Origin: Oxytricha trifallax
Lineage: Eukaryota; Ciliophora; Spirotrichea; Sporadotrichida; Oxytrichidae
DNA length: 64,000 bases
NCBI GenBank assembly: GCA_000711775.1
Contig: ARYC01000036.1
Location: 62,001 to 126,000, forward strand
Direction of reading: 5' to 3'
A model generated the notes under the pieces. The model was not told the DNA's origin. It made no database searches and saw only the letters and a list, made by a program, of their open reading frames with translations. The translations under genes and the position numbers were made by a program. Shown piece by piece: positions 1 to 11,250 of this stretch; the stretch's first letter is position 1; every line of letters starts with the position of its first letter.

Positions 1-142
1 TGCCTTACGATTCAAGTTAGCCGCCATGTTTAAATTCAAATTTAAATTTCTATTATTAATAAGTAAAACCTCACAAGCTATACTAACTTTGAATAGGAGC
101 TGGCACTGCAACAACAATGGTTGATTCTTAGGTGCTAGACAT
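1..142 (-). CDS. TBE 57-kD zinc-finger/kinase gene, N-terminal end only (partial)
   Basis: Partial gene cut by the window edge; only the 5' end is visible on the minus strand. An ATG at 142 opens a stretch (MSSTQES...) that matches element B at 28047 (MSNAQES...). A second ATG (MAANLNRKA) further in differs from element B only at third codon positions, so selection has acted on that frame. The two frames are not in phase. A short intron between them is likely, because the intervening AT-rich stretch differs in length by one base between the copies, but I could not fix its borders. In TBE elements this gene encodes C2H2 fingers plus a kinase-like domain. Confidence 0.6.
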
Positions 143-692
143 CATATTTATACTTAGTTTATAACTATAAATTTTCTAATTTTATGCTTAATATTTTTTA
201 TTATGGTACCAACTGAGAATAAATTCAGGTTGGTACTGGTACCAATAAGGTTTTGAACCATTTTGGAACTTTTCCAATAAAACCTCATGAGTTTAAAACT
301 AGGTACTAATTAAGTTTTGGTACTATTAAATTGGTACCAATTAAAATTAAACGAATTTAGTACCGGTACTAATCAAATTTAAACAAATTTAGTACTAATT
401 TAATGGAACTAAATTGATAAAAATGGAGCTCCATCTCTGAAGTTTGTTACAGCTTCTGCCAGCTTTCTCCACGTATCCTTACCAGGTTGACCTCCTATAA
501 GATGCCCATATTTAATACTAAGATTTTTAACAGTAGGATCCAGAACTCTATATATTAAAATTTGAAATTCAATAACAAGAGAAGGAACAAGGATGGAATC
601 TATAAGTACTGCAATGAAGAGGGTTGAAGCTTAAGAAATGATCTCAAGATTTAGAAGCAAGGAAGATCTCTATCGATACCTCACTTAGCATG

Positions 693-728
693 GTAAGCAT
701 GTGACATATACTTAATCATATACTATAG
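693..728 (+). other. Intron 1 of TBE 22-kD gene (36 nt), element A
   Basis: Begins GTAAGC and ends CTATAG. Removal joins CAT-G to TG-GGT, giving His-Val-Gly. Element B has an intron of the same length at the same phase, and the joined codon is Val in both (GTG here, GTT there). The intron bodies differ much more than the flanking exons. Confidence 0.85.
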
Positions 729-1122
729 TGGGTTTATTCCTTCCAACGATGGAAGGTACCAAAATTTCATTCTTAAAAGCTATACTCTGCGATGAGAAGA
801 AAGCCTTCAAAAACAGTGAAATAAAGTTGATAGATATACCAAACTACCCAGACATTTCAGTCACTAATCTCTACGAGGATGCGATGAAAGATGAAGAGTT
901 GGTAGTTTATCCTCCTACCAAGAAACAACTCTCTAACAAGCTTCCAGAAAGGAGCTTCTTCTTTGGAGTTCTTGGCACTTTAAGAGAGAGTTATCTCAGA
1001 GAGATCATTGAAGAAGCTCACAAAAAACGGCTACTCTATTTCTCCTGAAGATTAAAAGAAGCAAGGCATACTAATAAGCGAGACCTGGCTCGCTGAGCTT
1101 AAGAAGCATCCATTCCTCACTC

Positions 1123-1148
1123 GTAAGCTTTGATTCATAACTTTGTAG
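1123..1148 (+). other. Intron 2 of TBE 22-kD gene (26 nt), element A
   Basis: A 26-nt stretch beginning GTAAGCTTTGA and ending TTTGTAG. It contains an in-frame TGA if not removed. Removal gives CTC-ACT-CGG-AAA (LTRK); element B at 29029-29054, also 26 nt, gives LSRK in the same phase. Confidence 0.85.
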
Positions 1149-1390
1149 GGAAACCTGGAACTGGTATATTCCTAATGAAGGAGCATGCGAAGGTTCACAG
1201 AGAGAGAAAGTCATAGACTATTTATGAAGTGAGCAAAAGACTTTATAAAGATGTCTAAAAGCTAGAAGAAATGAACATAGATGCAGGAGCTGGCACAAAG
1301 AGAAGAAATATGGGTCCAAGCAAGCCTTAAGAAGAGGAGAAGAAAGAGAAGCCAAACCCCTTTATGGGCCAATTTAATATGTGAATATAT

Positions 1391-2453
1391 TCATTCGTTT
1401 AAATCTAAAACTTATTTATAAACATTCATTCTTCCTTCTCTCGCACAAACTGTTGTCTTATCTACGCTTACTCTCTACAGCTGCTTTGAATCAAGTCTAC
1501 TGTATCGATAGGCAAGTCATGCATAAGATGATAGAGCAGCAGCTTCTTGTAGTGAGTCTTGATTTAACTCCAGTAGAATTCTATTCCATTAAATTAAGGA
1601 CTATAAGGAACGTTATAAACAGGAGTTAAGTTTAGGTCTTCATAAGCTTTCTTAGACTCCTTAGTCTTATGAACTGAAAGGTTATCAGCAAACAGGATGA
1701 TCTCTTGGTTGCTATACTTCTCTCTGAGCTTATGTAGGAACTCTATATACTACTCTCGCTTAATAGAGCGAGGGTGAATCACATAACTCTCTAAGCCTGA
1801 ATCTTCACTTATACTAGCTAAAATTGCATGGGTGACTACCTTCACTTTTTAGTCATAAACTTCTATATTATCATACTTCTTATACCATGACTTATTAATA
1901 AAAGTGTTGAAAGTAAACACAGCTTCATCTGCATGTATGAACTTGATGTTATTATCAATAGCTCTCTGCATTTAATCATATATATAGTTTAAATTATTAC
2001 TATAAAATGGCACTGTAAAATCAATCACTCTCTTCACTCTGTTGACAGTCTTGAAAGTAATACCATTTCTTCTATAAATGTTGGCTATAGTCTAAGGAGA
2101 GATGCGCATATCAGGAAACTTGCGATGAACATTACAGCTCGCTAGTCTAGAGGAAAGTGTGCCCAATACTTTAAAGTCTTAGAGTCACAGAGGTGGTCAA
2201 TATGGTGCTGTGAGAACTTTTATTTTCTAGCAGGATGCTTTCAAGTACCAGAATTAAAATGCTAAACAGCTAACATGCAGTGATATCTAACAGTAGAGGC
2301 ACTCTTGTGTAAGAGCTTTGCAATAGCTGCATAATTCAATACTGGTTTGACTTAATCTATATTAATACTCGTACCATACCTAAGCTGAAGCAGTAAATCT
2401 AAATATTTCTCATCATAAATCGACCCTAAATTTCGCTAATTTCTATTTCTCAT
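1391..2453 (-). pseudogene. TBE 42-kD transposase, element A (decayed)
   Basis: DDE transposase of the Tc1/mariner-IS630 superfamily that moves TBE elements. Start ATG at 2453 (MRNRN, TAG=Q); stop TGA at 1391-1393. It is 1063 nt against 1065 in element B, explained by two single-base deletions: near 2128 (GATGAACATT against GATGAAACATG) and near 1476 (CTCTCTACAG against CTCTCTTACAG). An in-frame TGA at 2241-2243 lies between SGT and KHPARK; element B has TGA at the same codon. Catalytic motifs remain visible: HADEAVF, ADNLSVH and PYSPQFNGIE. Confidence 0.88.
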
Positions 2454-2470
2454 TTTGTAAATAGACCTAA

Positions 2471-2555
2471 TTTCTCTACTAACCCCAATAAGACCCCAAC
2501 TATACCCTACAAATCAAAGCACTTATAAACCTCACTAAGGGGTTTTGGGGTTTTG
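2471..2555 (+). repeat. Right terminal inverted repeat of TBE A with telomere tip
   Basis: The 85 bp are identical or nearly identical to both TIRs of element B. The outer 17 bp are the telomeric repeat; the inner part contains the shared block ACCCCAATAAGACCCCAACT. Confidence 0.93.
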
Positions 2556-3378
2556 ATCAGTCTTTATAGAACGAGGGTGAATAACATAAGTCTCGAGGCC
2601 ACTATCTTCACTTATTCCACCAAGAATAGCATGAGTTTAAACCTTTACCTTTTAATCATATACTTCTATGTTGCTATATCTTTTATACCAAGTCCTTGAT
2701 ATGAAGGTATTAAAGGTAAATACTGTCTCATCAGCTTGTATGAACTTATATTAAGCTCTTAAGCCCTATACATTTAATCGAATATATAATTTAAACTATC
2801 CTTATAAAATGGAACATTAAAGTCAATCACTCTCTTTATGCAATTGACTGTCTTGTAAGATATTCCATTCTTTTTATATATGTTAGCTATGGATTAAGCA
2901 GATATTATGAAGCTCAGGGAATTGTCGATGAAACATCACTGCTCTCTAGGCTAGAGAGAAATGAGCCCAGTATTTAAGAGTCTTATCATTAATAAGATAT
3001 TCAATATGATGCTGCTAAAATTTTAAGGGTCTCTTAGGCTTAGAATTAAGATGCTATCTCTTTAAATTCAATGCTAATAGACAGTGAGACCTCACAGTAG
3101 CAGGAGATTTATGGAGTAGCCTTGCTATAGACGTGTAATTAAGGATAGGCTTGAGTTGATCATTATATTCATCACATCCATAACGCAACTTAAACAATAA
3201 ATCTATACACTGTCATATAAAAGATCCCAAACCTCACATATACTCACTTAAATTTCTAATATTTAAACATTAAACCCCTACATAAACCCTATTAAAACGC
3301 TTATAAAGTATGCCTTGATAGTCCATTTTTATCAATCAAAAACTCAATCAAACTATTGAAAGGGTTTTTGGGATTTTG
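2556..3378 (+). mobile_element. Older, decayed TBE right end, interrupted by TBE A
   Basis: Sequence to the right of TBE A resumes in the middle of a different TBE transposase gene and ends in a degraded telomeric tip, GGGTTTTTGGGATTTTG (to 3378), followed by ATT. The TIR is weakly similar to that of A and B (CCCTATTAAAACGC...). Its left part would lie beyond element A, outside the window. Confidence 0.82.
2559..3255 (-). pseudogene. Fragment of an older TBE 42-kD transposase
   Basis: The minus-strand translation matches the TBE A/B transposase from near its N terminus (LLFKLRYG, YTSIARLLHKSPATVR) through LKYWAHFSLAQRAVMFHR, FIQADETVF (first catalytic Asp) and THAILGGISEDSGLE. It then breaks at the TBE A insertion, so the second Asp and the Glu are missing. 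Frame changes and in-frame TGAs occur around 2880-2900 and at the 5' end. At the codon where A and B both have TGA, this copy reads through (NSKPKRPLKF). It is a different, older TBE subfamily. Confidence 0.8.
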
Positions 3379-3414
3379 ATTTCTAGTATAATATTTAACA
3401 AGCATAAAGGGAGT

Positions 3415-3970
3415 AAATTATTAGCTAATACATGAAATCTTTTGTGATATAATTGATTAATAAACTTTACACATGTATAATTTTAAACATTAAATAAATA
3501 TATAAATCTACGTTCTCAACTGCAGATTATATAGAATAAACTTGTTTTGCGGTAGAGTACCTTAATTATGCTAATTAAATTCGATAATTTAAAAAATATT
3601 GCATTACTTTTTTATAGAAAAAGCATGTAATACTTAAATTATATAATTTATAATTAAAATTTTAATATTTTGACTTCCATTAGCAACATGATTTTAAGAC
3701 TTTAACCTTCTTAATATATATAATTTACTAATTTTCTTTAGATGTTACAGATTAATAAAATGCATTTTCTATAAAAATGTAATGCAATATTTATTTAATT
3801 TATTAAAATTAATTAATATAATTAAGGTATTCTACCGGAAAATAGGTTTATACTTTATAATCTGCACTAGAGAAAATAGATTTATATATTTATATTCATG
3901 TCTAAGATTATAAACGCGAAAAGTTCATTAATCAATTATTTCACATAAGATTTCATATTTTAGCTAAATA
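3415..3970. mobile_element. Inverted-repeat (foldback) element, 550-bp family, copy 1
   Basis: A long imperfect palindrome. The left arm begins near TTAGCTAATACATGAAATCT and the right arm ends TTTCATATTTTAGCTAAATA. Nested inside is a second pair of arms, TTGCGGTAGAGTACCTTAAT at 3547 and its inverse near 3827. The same inner arms occur in the element at 17344-17884, which has the same overall size. No coding capacity is seen. It is probably a non-autonomous transposon (MITE), and it lies just beyond the end of the old TBE. Confidence 0.7.
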
Positions 3971-6890
3971 TATCAAAATACTAGTTGATAGCTATTACAG
4001 AAGTATAAATGGACTCTGATTATAAACAAATTTCGATATAAATAAATTACAATTAATAGTCTCTATATGTAAAATAAAATTTCTACCAACATTTTAAATA
4101 ATTGTTCGTATATATATAAATAAAAAAATTTATAAATCTCATTTTCGAATCAGTCGTTTTTATATATTACTATAATTACCAATGATTTATAATTATCATT
4201 AATGACTGTAATATTTTGAATTATTATTGATACTCTATATCAGATTCATTCACAATTTGGAATAAATTTGACCAATATAAACAAAAATAATTATCATATT
4301 TATAACTTTATTTTTAGTAAAACACTCTGAATTTTTTCAGGGATGTTTTAAAAGAGATATGAATATAAATCAAACTGTATGTGGTAGTTTGTATTAATTT
4401 GTATATTAAGCATTTAAATTAAGATAGATAGTGTGGGATGGAAAAAGGCAAGAGGACCTAAAAAGGAATTCAAGTTTTATGATAATGGTAACGAATATTT
4501 CTAAAATTATAATTTTTTATAACAATTAATTAGAAAATTATAATAAATAGCTAGTTTAAATATATATTATAAGGTGTAAAAAATAATATATAAGGGAGAT
4601 ATTTTAAAAGATTTTATTATAATTAAGTCCTTTGTATTTCTCGGTGAATTATGTTATAATATCAAGAAATTAAGTTCAATTAATTTGATTTAAGTTATTT
4701 AAGCTTGAGCCTTCTCATTTATCAAATAAGTGCTCATAATGAAAAAAAGGAACTTAAATAAAAACTGAAAAAAGAAATTTAATTTTAAAGTAACTTTAAA
4801 TTTAACATCAATAGTAAAGTAAAACAAAACTTGATGATAAACAAAGTATAAAAAAATTACAACTTAAATTTTAATTCTTTAAATCTAATATTTTTATTTT
4901 TACTATATATATTTACATTTTATTATTAATCACTTTTATATTTTAGTTTTTGTTAGGTTCTTTCTTTATTCAAAAACTTTTTATTATTTAAATTTTTTAG
5001 TTGTACTTCTTTTCATATAAATCTACTCTTATATAATATTTGCTTATATTATTCAAATATACATTTTTTATAATGAATTCATTTAATTTTTTTAAAAATA
5101 ATAATTTTAATTAATTCATAATGTATATATTATTGCTAAATTTTTAATACAAAATATTTATAAATTCTTTAGGTATATATTTAAAAACTATTTAACTCCA
5201 AAATACAAACTTTTACTTTTTAAATCAAATTGAAAATTAGGAATTGATTATTGCCTTATTTATTTTTATTTTATACAAAATTATAGTTTTAATCATTTAC
5301 AGGAATCTTATTTCAATTAGTTTACTTTTATCTTTATAATATTTAATTATTATTGATTATTATAATTATATTATTTAAATTCTTGAATGTTTAATCTGCT
5401 ACACAATTATATTAAATTGGTTTTATATCTTACTTACCAGTTTTTTTATACTATATTTATCTTTTTAACTTTTTGATTCGAAATCATAATATATAAATAA
5501 TACTTTATTTAATCTTCAGTTGATCTTTATACCTCAAATTATTAAGTGCTGTATTTCTAGGTAATTACAGTTGTGAGAGATTTGCTTTCAAAAAGCCCTG
5601 TTATAATTGTTTATTTTTCATCAGTATATGCAAGTCATCTTCATTATTTTAAGTTATTTTTGAAATATTAATAGATAAAATTCAAATAATTTTTATATAA
5701 TATTGCTAAATTTATTATCTAATTTATAGATGAATTTCTGCTTGATGTCAAACCTTATCCCATTATTAGCTTAAGATTAACTCTATTATTCTTAGTTTTG
5801 CATAATTTAATATAGATATAATTAAATATTGCCTTTTATTTTATGATGAGTATGTAAACCTACTTTTAAAATCTAAATAATTTAGGAGTGCAATTAAGAA
5901 TAGAATATAGTAATAATAAAACAAATAGAATAGACTAGCTAAATATACTTTAAATATTATAAAATTATTATAATTATAATTTTAAAGTTACATTTGTAGA
6001 TTTAACTTACATATTAAAAAAAATTAATATTTCCATTTAAAAGACTTGGATTAAAGTCGTCCAGAGATATATTCAAAAAGATATTAAGAAACATAACGCT
6101 CTTTAACACAGTAGAAGTTAAAAGGAACTAATTTAGAAGAAATGATAAAATATTATTCACAATAAGAAATCACCGAGATATAAATAGTGAAAAAACTCAA
6201 ATATAGAAAACATTAAAAACTTATAAAATAACACAGAATAATAAGTCACAAAATTGTTATGAACAAAATAAAAGCTGTTGTCAAGGGAGAATTACAGTGA
6301 ATTTTAAATAAGTCACTATTGCAACTTTTACAAAAATTATTAGATAAAAATTACATTAAGATAGTAACCAAATAATGAGACAGGAGACCTAACAAAGTTT
6401 TCAAACTTAATTAGAAAAACAAAAATAATTAACATAAAAGAAAAGACTCAAATAGAAATTTAGCAATAAATATCAGACTTGATCAAAGAATCAGAAATCA
6501 AGAACTTCTAGATAATAACCAGAATGTCAAGAAACTTTTCAGAGTAATTTAGATCATGAAGTCAAAGACATTTAACTTGATGAAAAAGAAAAGATAAAGG
6601 ATAATTAGAATTTATTATATATCCAAATCAAAGAATGTTAATTAAATAGAAAACTTTAAAGCTAGAGTAATCAAAAGTTTTATTTAAATCATCAATAAAT
6701 TATAGAGATTTAACCAAAACAAATAAAAGTAATTGAAGAACAGTTCAAATCTCAAAAAACACCATCATCAAAGGTAAAGAGACAGGAAAAACAACGATTA
6801 TGACTAATATTGAGAGGCGCAAGATGAGATTATTGGGAATAAAAACCTTAAATAAAATAAGGTTAAACCTTAAAGCTCAATCAGGGACAA
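3971..6890. other. AT-rich intergenic DNA, almost featureless
   Basis: Very AT-rich with many homopolymer runs. The only protein-like stretch is a short plus-strand frame near 4427-4500 (DSVGWKKARGPKKEFKFYDN), which could be a small exon or segment but has no support from a second copy. From about 6000 the strand becomes purine-rich (many AGA/GAA runs), which may reflect old coding DNA. I could not define a gene. Confidence 0.4.
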
Positions 6891-6941
6891 TGAAACTTTA
6901 GGTTAAGTAGAAGAGAAGGATAGGCAGATGCCACCTAACAT

Positions 6942-8160
6942 ATGGGATTTATTGGCATATCAGATTGGAGAATGGATAGTTCAATGCCAGTATTAAAATA
7001 TGAGTTGTACTCAAGCGAAGAATTGATTTCGACAAACATGATGATGTAACAGAATGTAGCAAGGGAAATAAAAACAAAAAAGCACTTAATCGGCATAAAG
7101 GAGGTGACTTGTTATGTGTTTACAAGATAATTCTCGCTAAGAAAGGGTGTGGTGTCCACAGACAACAAGACTGATCATCATTGTATGCTGTCCAATCACA
7201 AGGTCAAAGATCGAAAGGCACTGGTGAGAAGATATGGCGACAGTGCAGAAGCTAGGAAGAGTGCGTTAAGAGTAGAAGATCAAAGGACATAGAAAAAGAA
7301 ACAATACAGAGGAGAAATAATTGACGACTGGCAACATATACATCTAATTCCAGGAAGGTACATCTAAAAAAAATTAATGGAATCTTGCATGAAATTGATC
7401 AAGAAAGTAGTACAGTACAATATTTTAAAATCTCACAAATTATTTCCCTCAATCTGAAATATAAACACATATTACAGTATGATAAATGAATTGTTTGGTT
7501 TTTGTTCAATAAAGAAGTACAAAAATAGGATAGTTTTGAAAGTAGTTAAACAAATTTGAAGCCTAGAGATATTGTGCTGAAGAAGATAAGTAATAAGCTT
7601 AAGAGTAAAGCACATTAAACAGATAAATCACCTTATTATATGAAGTATTGAGTTAAGAGTACATGACAAGCTTAATATCATTAAATTATTAGATTAATCA
7701 AGTAACTGGCCCTGAAGATTGTGGCTTGATGTCAATATTAATAATAAACTTTCACTTGAACTATAAGGACAACTCATATTCTAGATATTTGCAAATATCT
7801 GATTTAACATGCAGAGATACTTACTGCCTTATTACGATATTTTTTAAATAAAATTAATTGTTTTTAATATTAAAAAGGAGATATTAATAATTAAAAATAT
7901 GCCTGTCCATGGAACTTTTCCGGAACAGCACTTTGGCTTGGCAGTGAACTCTGTTTTATTCAACATTAATATAAGTTGCATAAAACAAATCTAACATATA
8001 TTTTACAGGAATTACTCCTGCAAAAACTGAATGTATCAACAGACAGATAGTTCAATTAAGCGAAGCCAGTAAGGCAAAGTGAGTTAATATTCATAATGAA
8101 AACGTTGTAGATCAGGATGAAAAAGAAGATAAAACGTTTTTATTCAAGACTTGCTTTAAA
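6942..8160 (+). pseudogene. C48/Ulp1-like gene family, copy 1 (decayed)
   Basis: An open frame from ATG 6942 runs to a TGA at about 7461 and contains KALVRRYGDSAEARKS, which is shared with the copy at 38.43 kb (KALVRRYDDRKRARR). Nearby, in another frame, is IIIVCCPITRSK, matching TIVCCPSTRTK there, so this copy has compensating frameshifts. Further on, 7696-7725 encodes NQVTGPEDCG. The Gln-x(6)-Asp-Cys-Gly arrangement is the oxyanion/catalytic-Cys signature of Ulp1/C48 cysteine proteases and aligns with HQVKDQEVCG in copy 2. IFQIFANI-TGA-FNMQRYLL (TGA 7800-7802) aligns with IFQIFAKDWINMQRYYL. The 3' part becomes Glu/Gln-rich. The protease assignment is an inference; the family relation is directly visible. 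Confidence 0.62.
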
Positions 8161-8339
8161 AAATTTTACTATTACTTTTTTTAAATAAACTTTCTTAATT
8201 AACTAAATATTCTTTAAATAAATCAATAATTCTAAGCATAGTGATAGCATACGTCAATAAAGTTATTGGTAGGTCTGATTCAACTGTATTGAAGTAGGAA
8301 ATGAACAGAAATCTTGAAAAATAAGCGTGGACTTATGAT

Positions 8340-9130
8340 TACTCGTAGATCAAGAGTTCGACACAGAGACGATGAACCAGCATTCACAAAATGATGTATG
8401 GGGCGATGAGTTCTGAAGAGAGCGGAACAATATGAGCTTAAAAGTAACACAAGAGGAATAATTTAGCGATGCAGGTGAAGACATTGCAAAAGTCTTATGG
8501 TACCTATAAGTCGATATGCCAAGAATCATAATTAATATAAAATTCTAGCTATTATAAGTTTAATGTATAATAATAATAATAATAATTATAACGAGATTTG
8601 TAAATGAAAGTGGTAACATATATACTCAAACGACTTTGACTTCTTTCCAATCACCCTAATAAGTATCTCCATCTGAGAGCCAGAATAGTTTTTTAGTTTT
8701 ACCTTTAGTTTTGTCTACGAAGTCTTCTTGCAAATGTATTGCTACTTTTACTAACTTTTTCCTATATGATATAATTTTTGAATGTGCTTTTATTTAACTT
8801 GCATTTTTGTAAGTAAAACTGATCCATTACCGAATACATTAAAGGGATTCTTATTTATCTGATTTATATCCTTATCAACATATTTTATTCTTTAATTTTT
8901 CTTAAATCTTTCAAAGAAAATAAGATTCCAAAGGAAAAAAGGAGAACCGGAGATTAACTAGAGATTATCAAAGCTAGTGTCCAACATCTTGGAAGCAAGA
9001 AGGTCAGAGAGATGCAGCCATCAGAGTTAAAAGTTTTAGAAAAGAAGAAATAATTTTCTAAGTGGGATGAAGAAAAACTTAAGAAGTTGAAAAGAAATGA
9101 GGAAGTTAAACTATAAGAGAAATAGTGAAT
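8340..9130 (+). pseudogene. Unidentified coding-like region
   Basis: One plus-strand frame is free of TGA from about 8420 to 9070 and reads protein-like in parts (QEEQFSDAGEDIAKVLWYL, VNESGNIYTQTTLTSFQSP), using TAA/TAG as Gln. Near 8890-9130 a different frame is better (KASVQHLGSKKVREMQPSEL, then a Lys/Glu-rich tail), ending TGA. I do not recognise the product. A frame switch suggests decay or an intron. It directly follows the C48-like copy and may be its 3' continuation, but no matching segment was found downstream of copy 2. Confidence 0.35.
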
Positions 9131-10380
9131 TACTTAAATCTCATTCTCAGATTATTTTCGCAATTAAATCTAAAAATTTTTGTTAATAATTGAAGTGATT
9201 AACTAATTATCTAACAAATTTTCTTTTATTTTTGGGAAAGAAATGATGTGTATGAATGTGCAGTCTTATTCGATAATATATTTTTCTTTAAAATAGTGAA
9301 TTAATTCTGTTAATAAGAAATAAGTCCTCTTTAGGAAAGCCTTGAATATTATATATTTATATTAATTATTCAATACATATTTTATCAAGTAAATCTCTAT
9401 TTATAATTAAATATAATTGCAAGTGATTCCTTTTCTATAAATCATTCGCTCAGATTAAAAACACAACTTATTGTTAAAATGGAAATCATTTGGAATTATG
9501 AGAAGTGGACAAAAAAATAATAAATGCCAATAAGATATAAATGTAAATTAAATTAAACTAATATAAAGTAATTAATAATGAAATAAATAAATATTTTTAT
9601 GTATGTTTCAATTAATTGATAAATTGAAGTAATAAGAAAATTTTTTTTATTAATTAATAGTTTTTAAAATTATAATATGTTTGAGCTAACTGGTTGCTTT
9701 TATTTGAATTAATTAGCGCTAATATATAGTCTACTATCAATGATTTTAACAAGCAATAAAATAAATAAGTCTAGTATTTTAGTCTTTTTCTAAATTTAAT
9801 TTTTCTTAAAATTTATTCCTTACCATTATTAAAAGTGACACAAATTTCTCAGCCTATTTTGCTTTAGTGAAGAGGAAAATAGCAGTGTTCTCGGGGTAGC
9901 CCAGTGCTGCGACTGCTCATCATGATGGAGTAGGAGGTTCTTTTGCAAGCAACAGTGTAAGGATGGAACATAATCATCACATAGGGGTACTTTACCTTGA
10001 TTTTCACTCGATTACATATATCACAATCCAAAAGCAGATATAGCAAATAAATTTATATGTTGTTTTTTAACAACATATTTTGATTTTTTAAATTGAATAT
10101 GATTATATAAATGAATTATTTAAATCTAAAAAACATGCCTGCTAAGTAGTTATATTCTCTTTGGTAATGTACATGATTAAATAGTAGTTTACTACTTTTC
10201 TTCTCTACAATATTGAGCCTAAGTATGCTACCGTGACTGTTCCTACTCACTGCAGCCCCTGTAAATATATAAATTTTAGATATTTTTATTTGTGAATTTA
10301 CATTTTAAATAATAACTCTGATTTCTTTTATAAGTTTTTTTTCTTCAATTATTATAAATATGAATCATTTATTAAGGCAA
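9131..10380. other. AT-rich DNA without a supportable gene
   Basis: Open frames are short and AT-driven. A small GC-richer patch near 9860-9990 and one near 10200-10260 have no recognisable product. Confidence 0.3.
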
Positions 10381-10389
10381 ATATCTTAT

Positions 10390-11250
10390 TTAAAAATATC
10401 GTAAAAGACTTCATATCACCCAACAATTATGTCACCATCTCTAACAAGACCGGTAATACAAGAGACTCTTTGATAGATGAAAGACAGAATTAGCTAATGA
10501 CAAGTTGTGCTTGGTGCATTTTAAGTTTGAATAGCATGAAGAAGTAACTCCATTAGGGTTGTTATTGATAGGGTAAGCGCAAGAACTGAATTGATAATAG
10601 CTACAGATAGTTTTGTTCACACTGTTTCCAACATTTTAATCAAATTCGACTCTATTTGCATGTAGGCCTGTTGCATTAAGTGCAGAAAAGTCATTTTAAG
10701 ATCTTTAAGGTACTAGAAAGAATAGGAACCTATTCATTAATTAAGAAGCCAACAAGTGCAGCACGTGTGTTGAATTGTTTCATGATCTCTATGCCTTCTT
10801 ATTAGTAAGAGCTCTGCATCCTTGAAGTCTTCCAAATTCAAGGAAAATCCGCAAGATATCCCATAATACAATAAAATGGTAAAAGCTATATAATGAAAGG
10901 AAAAGTTCATCAGGCTTAAGCGATTTGCAAGCTAAATCAAATTGAGTGGAATGTAAATGTAAAATGAAAGGGGAAATTGCGAATCATTACCTATTGGAAA
11001 AGTTGCAATGGCATTTTTGGAGACATAGATGTTTGATGAACTTGGTTCCCCGAGTAGATGCTTGATCCAGACATTCTAAAGTCATGAGGGTAGCTGTATA
11101 AATTTAATAGTTTATCATTATGTTGAAGATATGTTGTGCTTAGCAAGAATAAAGAGTCTTACAGTTGTTATTAGCATATTATTATTGAACATAAATATCA
11201 CTTATTTGTCTCAGATACCAAGAATCTTATAAAACAATTAAGGGAGATGA
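10390..11250. other. GC-richer coding-like patch, strand undecided
   Basis: Base composition rises here. The plus strand gives LVHFKFEQHEEVTPLGLLLI, VVIDRVSARTELIIATDSF and, from 10897, a TGA-free frame to TGA 11248-11250. The minus strand also gives good stretches (QFNTRAALVGFLINEQVPIL). No motif decides between them, so I report it as probable old coding DNA without naming a product. Confidence 0.3.

Larger units (their letters stand above)
593..1384 (+). pseudogene. TBE 22-kD ORF, element A (one frameshift)
   Basis: Function is unknown in the TBE literature; it is one of the three standard TBE genes. The start ATG at 593 gives MESISTAMKRVEAQ, matching element B. Joining exons 593-692, 729-1122 and 1149-1384 across two short GT-AG introns gives a frame that matches element B across both junctions (HVGLFLP and TRKPGTG) and ends at TGA 1382-1384. 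TAA/TAG codons are read as glutamine. One extra C near 1030, compared with element B, shifts the frame inside exon 2 (AHKKR is followed by LLYFS and a TGA), so this copy is probably not functional. The stop lies 6 bases from the stop of the convergent transposase gene. Confidence 0.85.
1..2555 (+). mobile_element. TBE transposon A, truncated by window start
   Basis: This is the right-hand part of a telomere-bearing element. It aligns throughout with the complete element at 26345-30463; window base 1 corresponds to about 27905 there. The right tip, 2539-2555, is GGGGTTTTGGGGTTTTG, the C4A4/G4T4 telomere repeat. Present are the first codons of the 57-kD gene (minus strand), the whole 22-kD gene (plus) and the whole 42-kD transposase gene (minus). 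The three bases after the tip are ATC, not the ANT expected for TBE target duplications; the left flank lies outside the window. The element sits inside the transposase gene of an older TBE. Small indels in two genes show early decay compared with element B. Confidence 0.93.

Noticed and set aside
728-1048. Stand-alone ORF beginning MGLFLPTMEG
   Set aside because: It is exon 2 of the TBE 22-kD gene; the apparent ATG spans the intron 1 junction.
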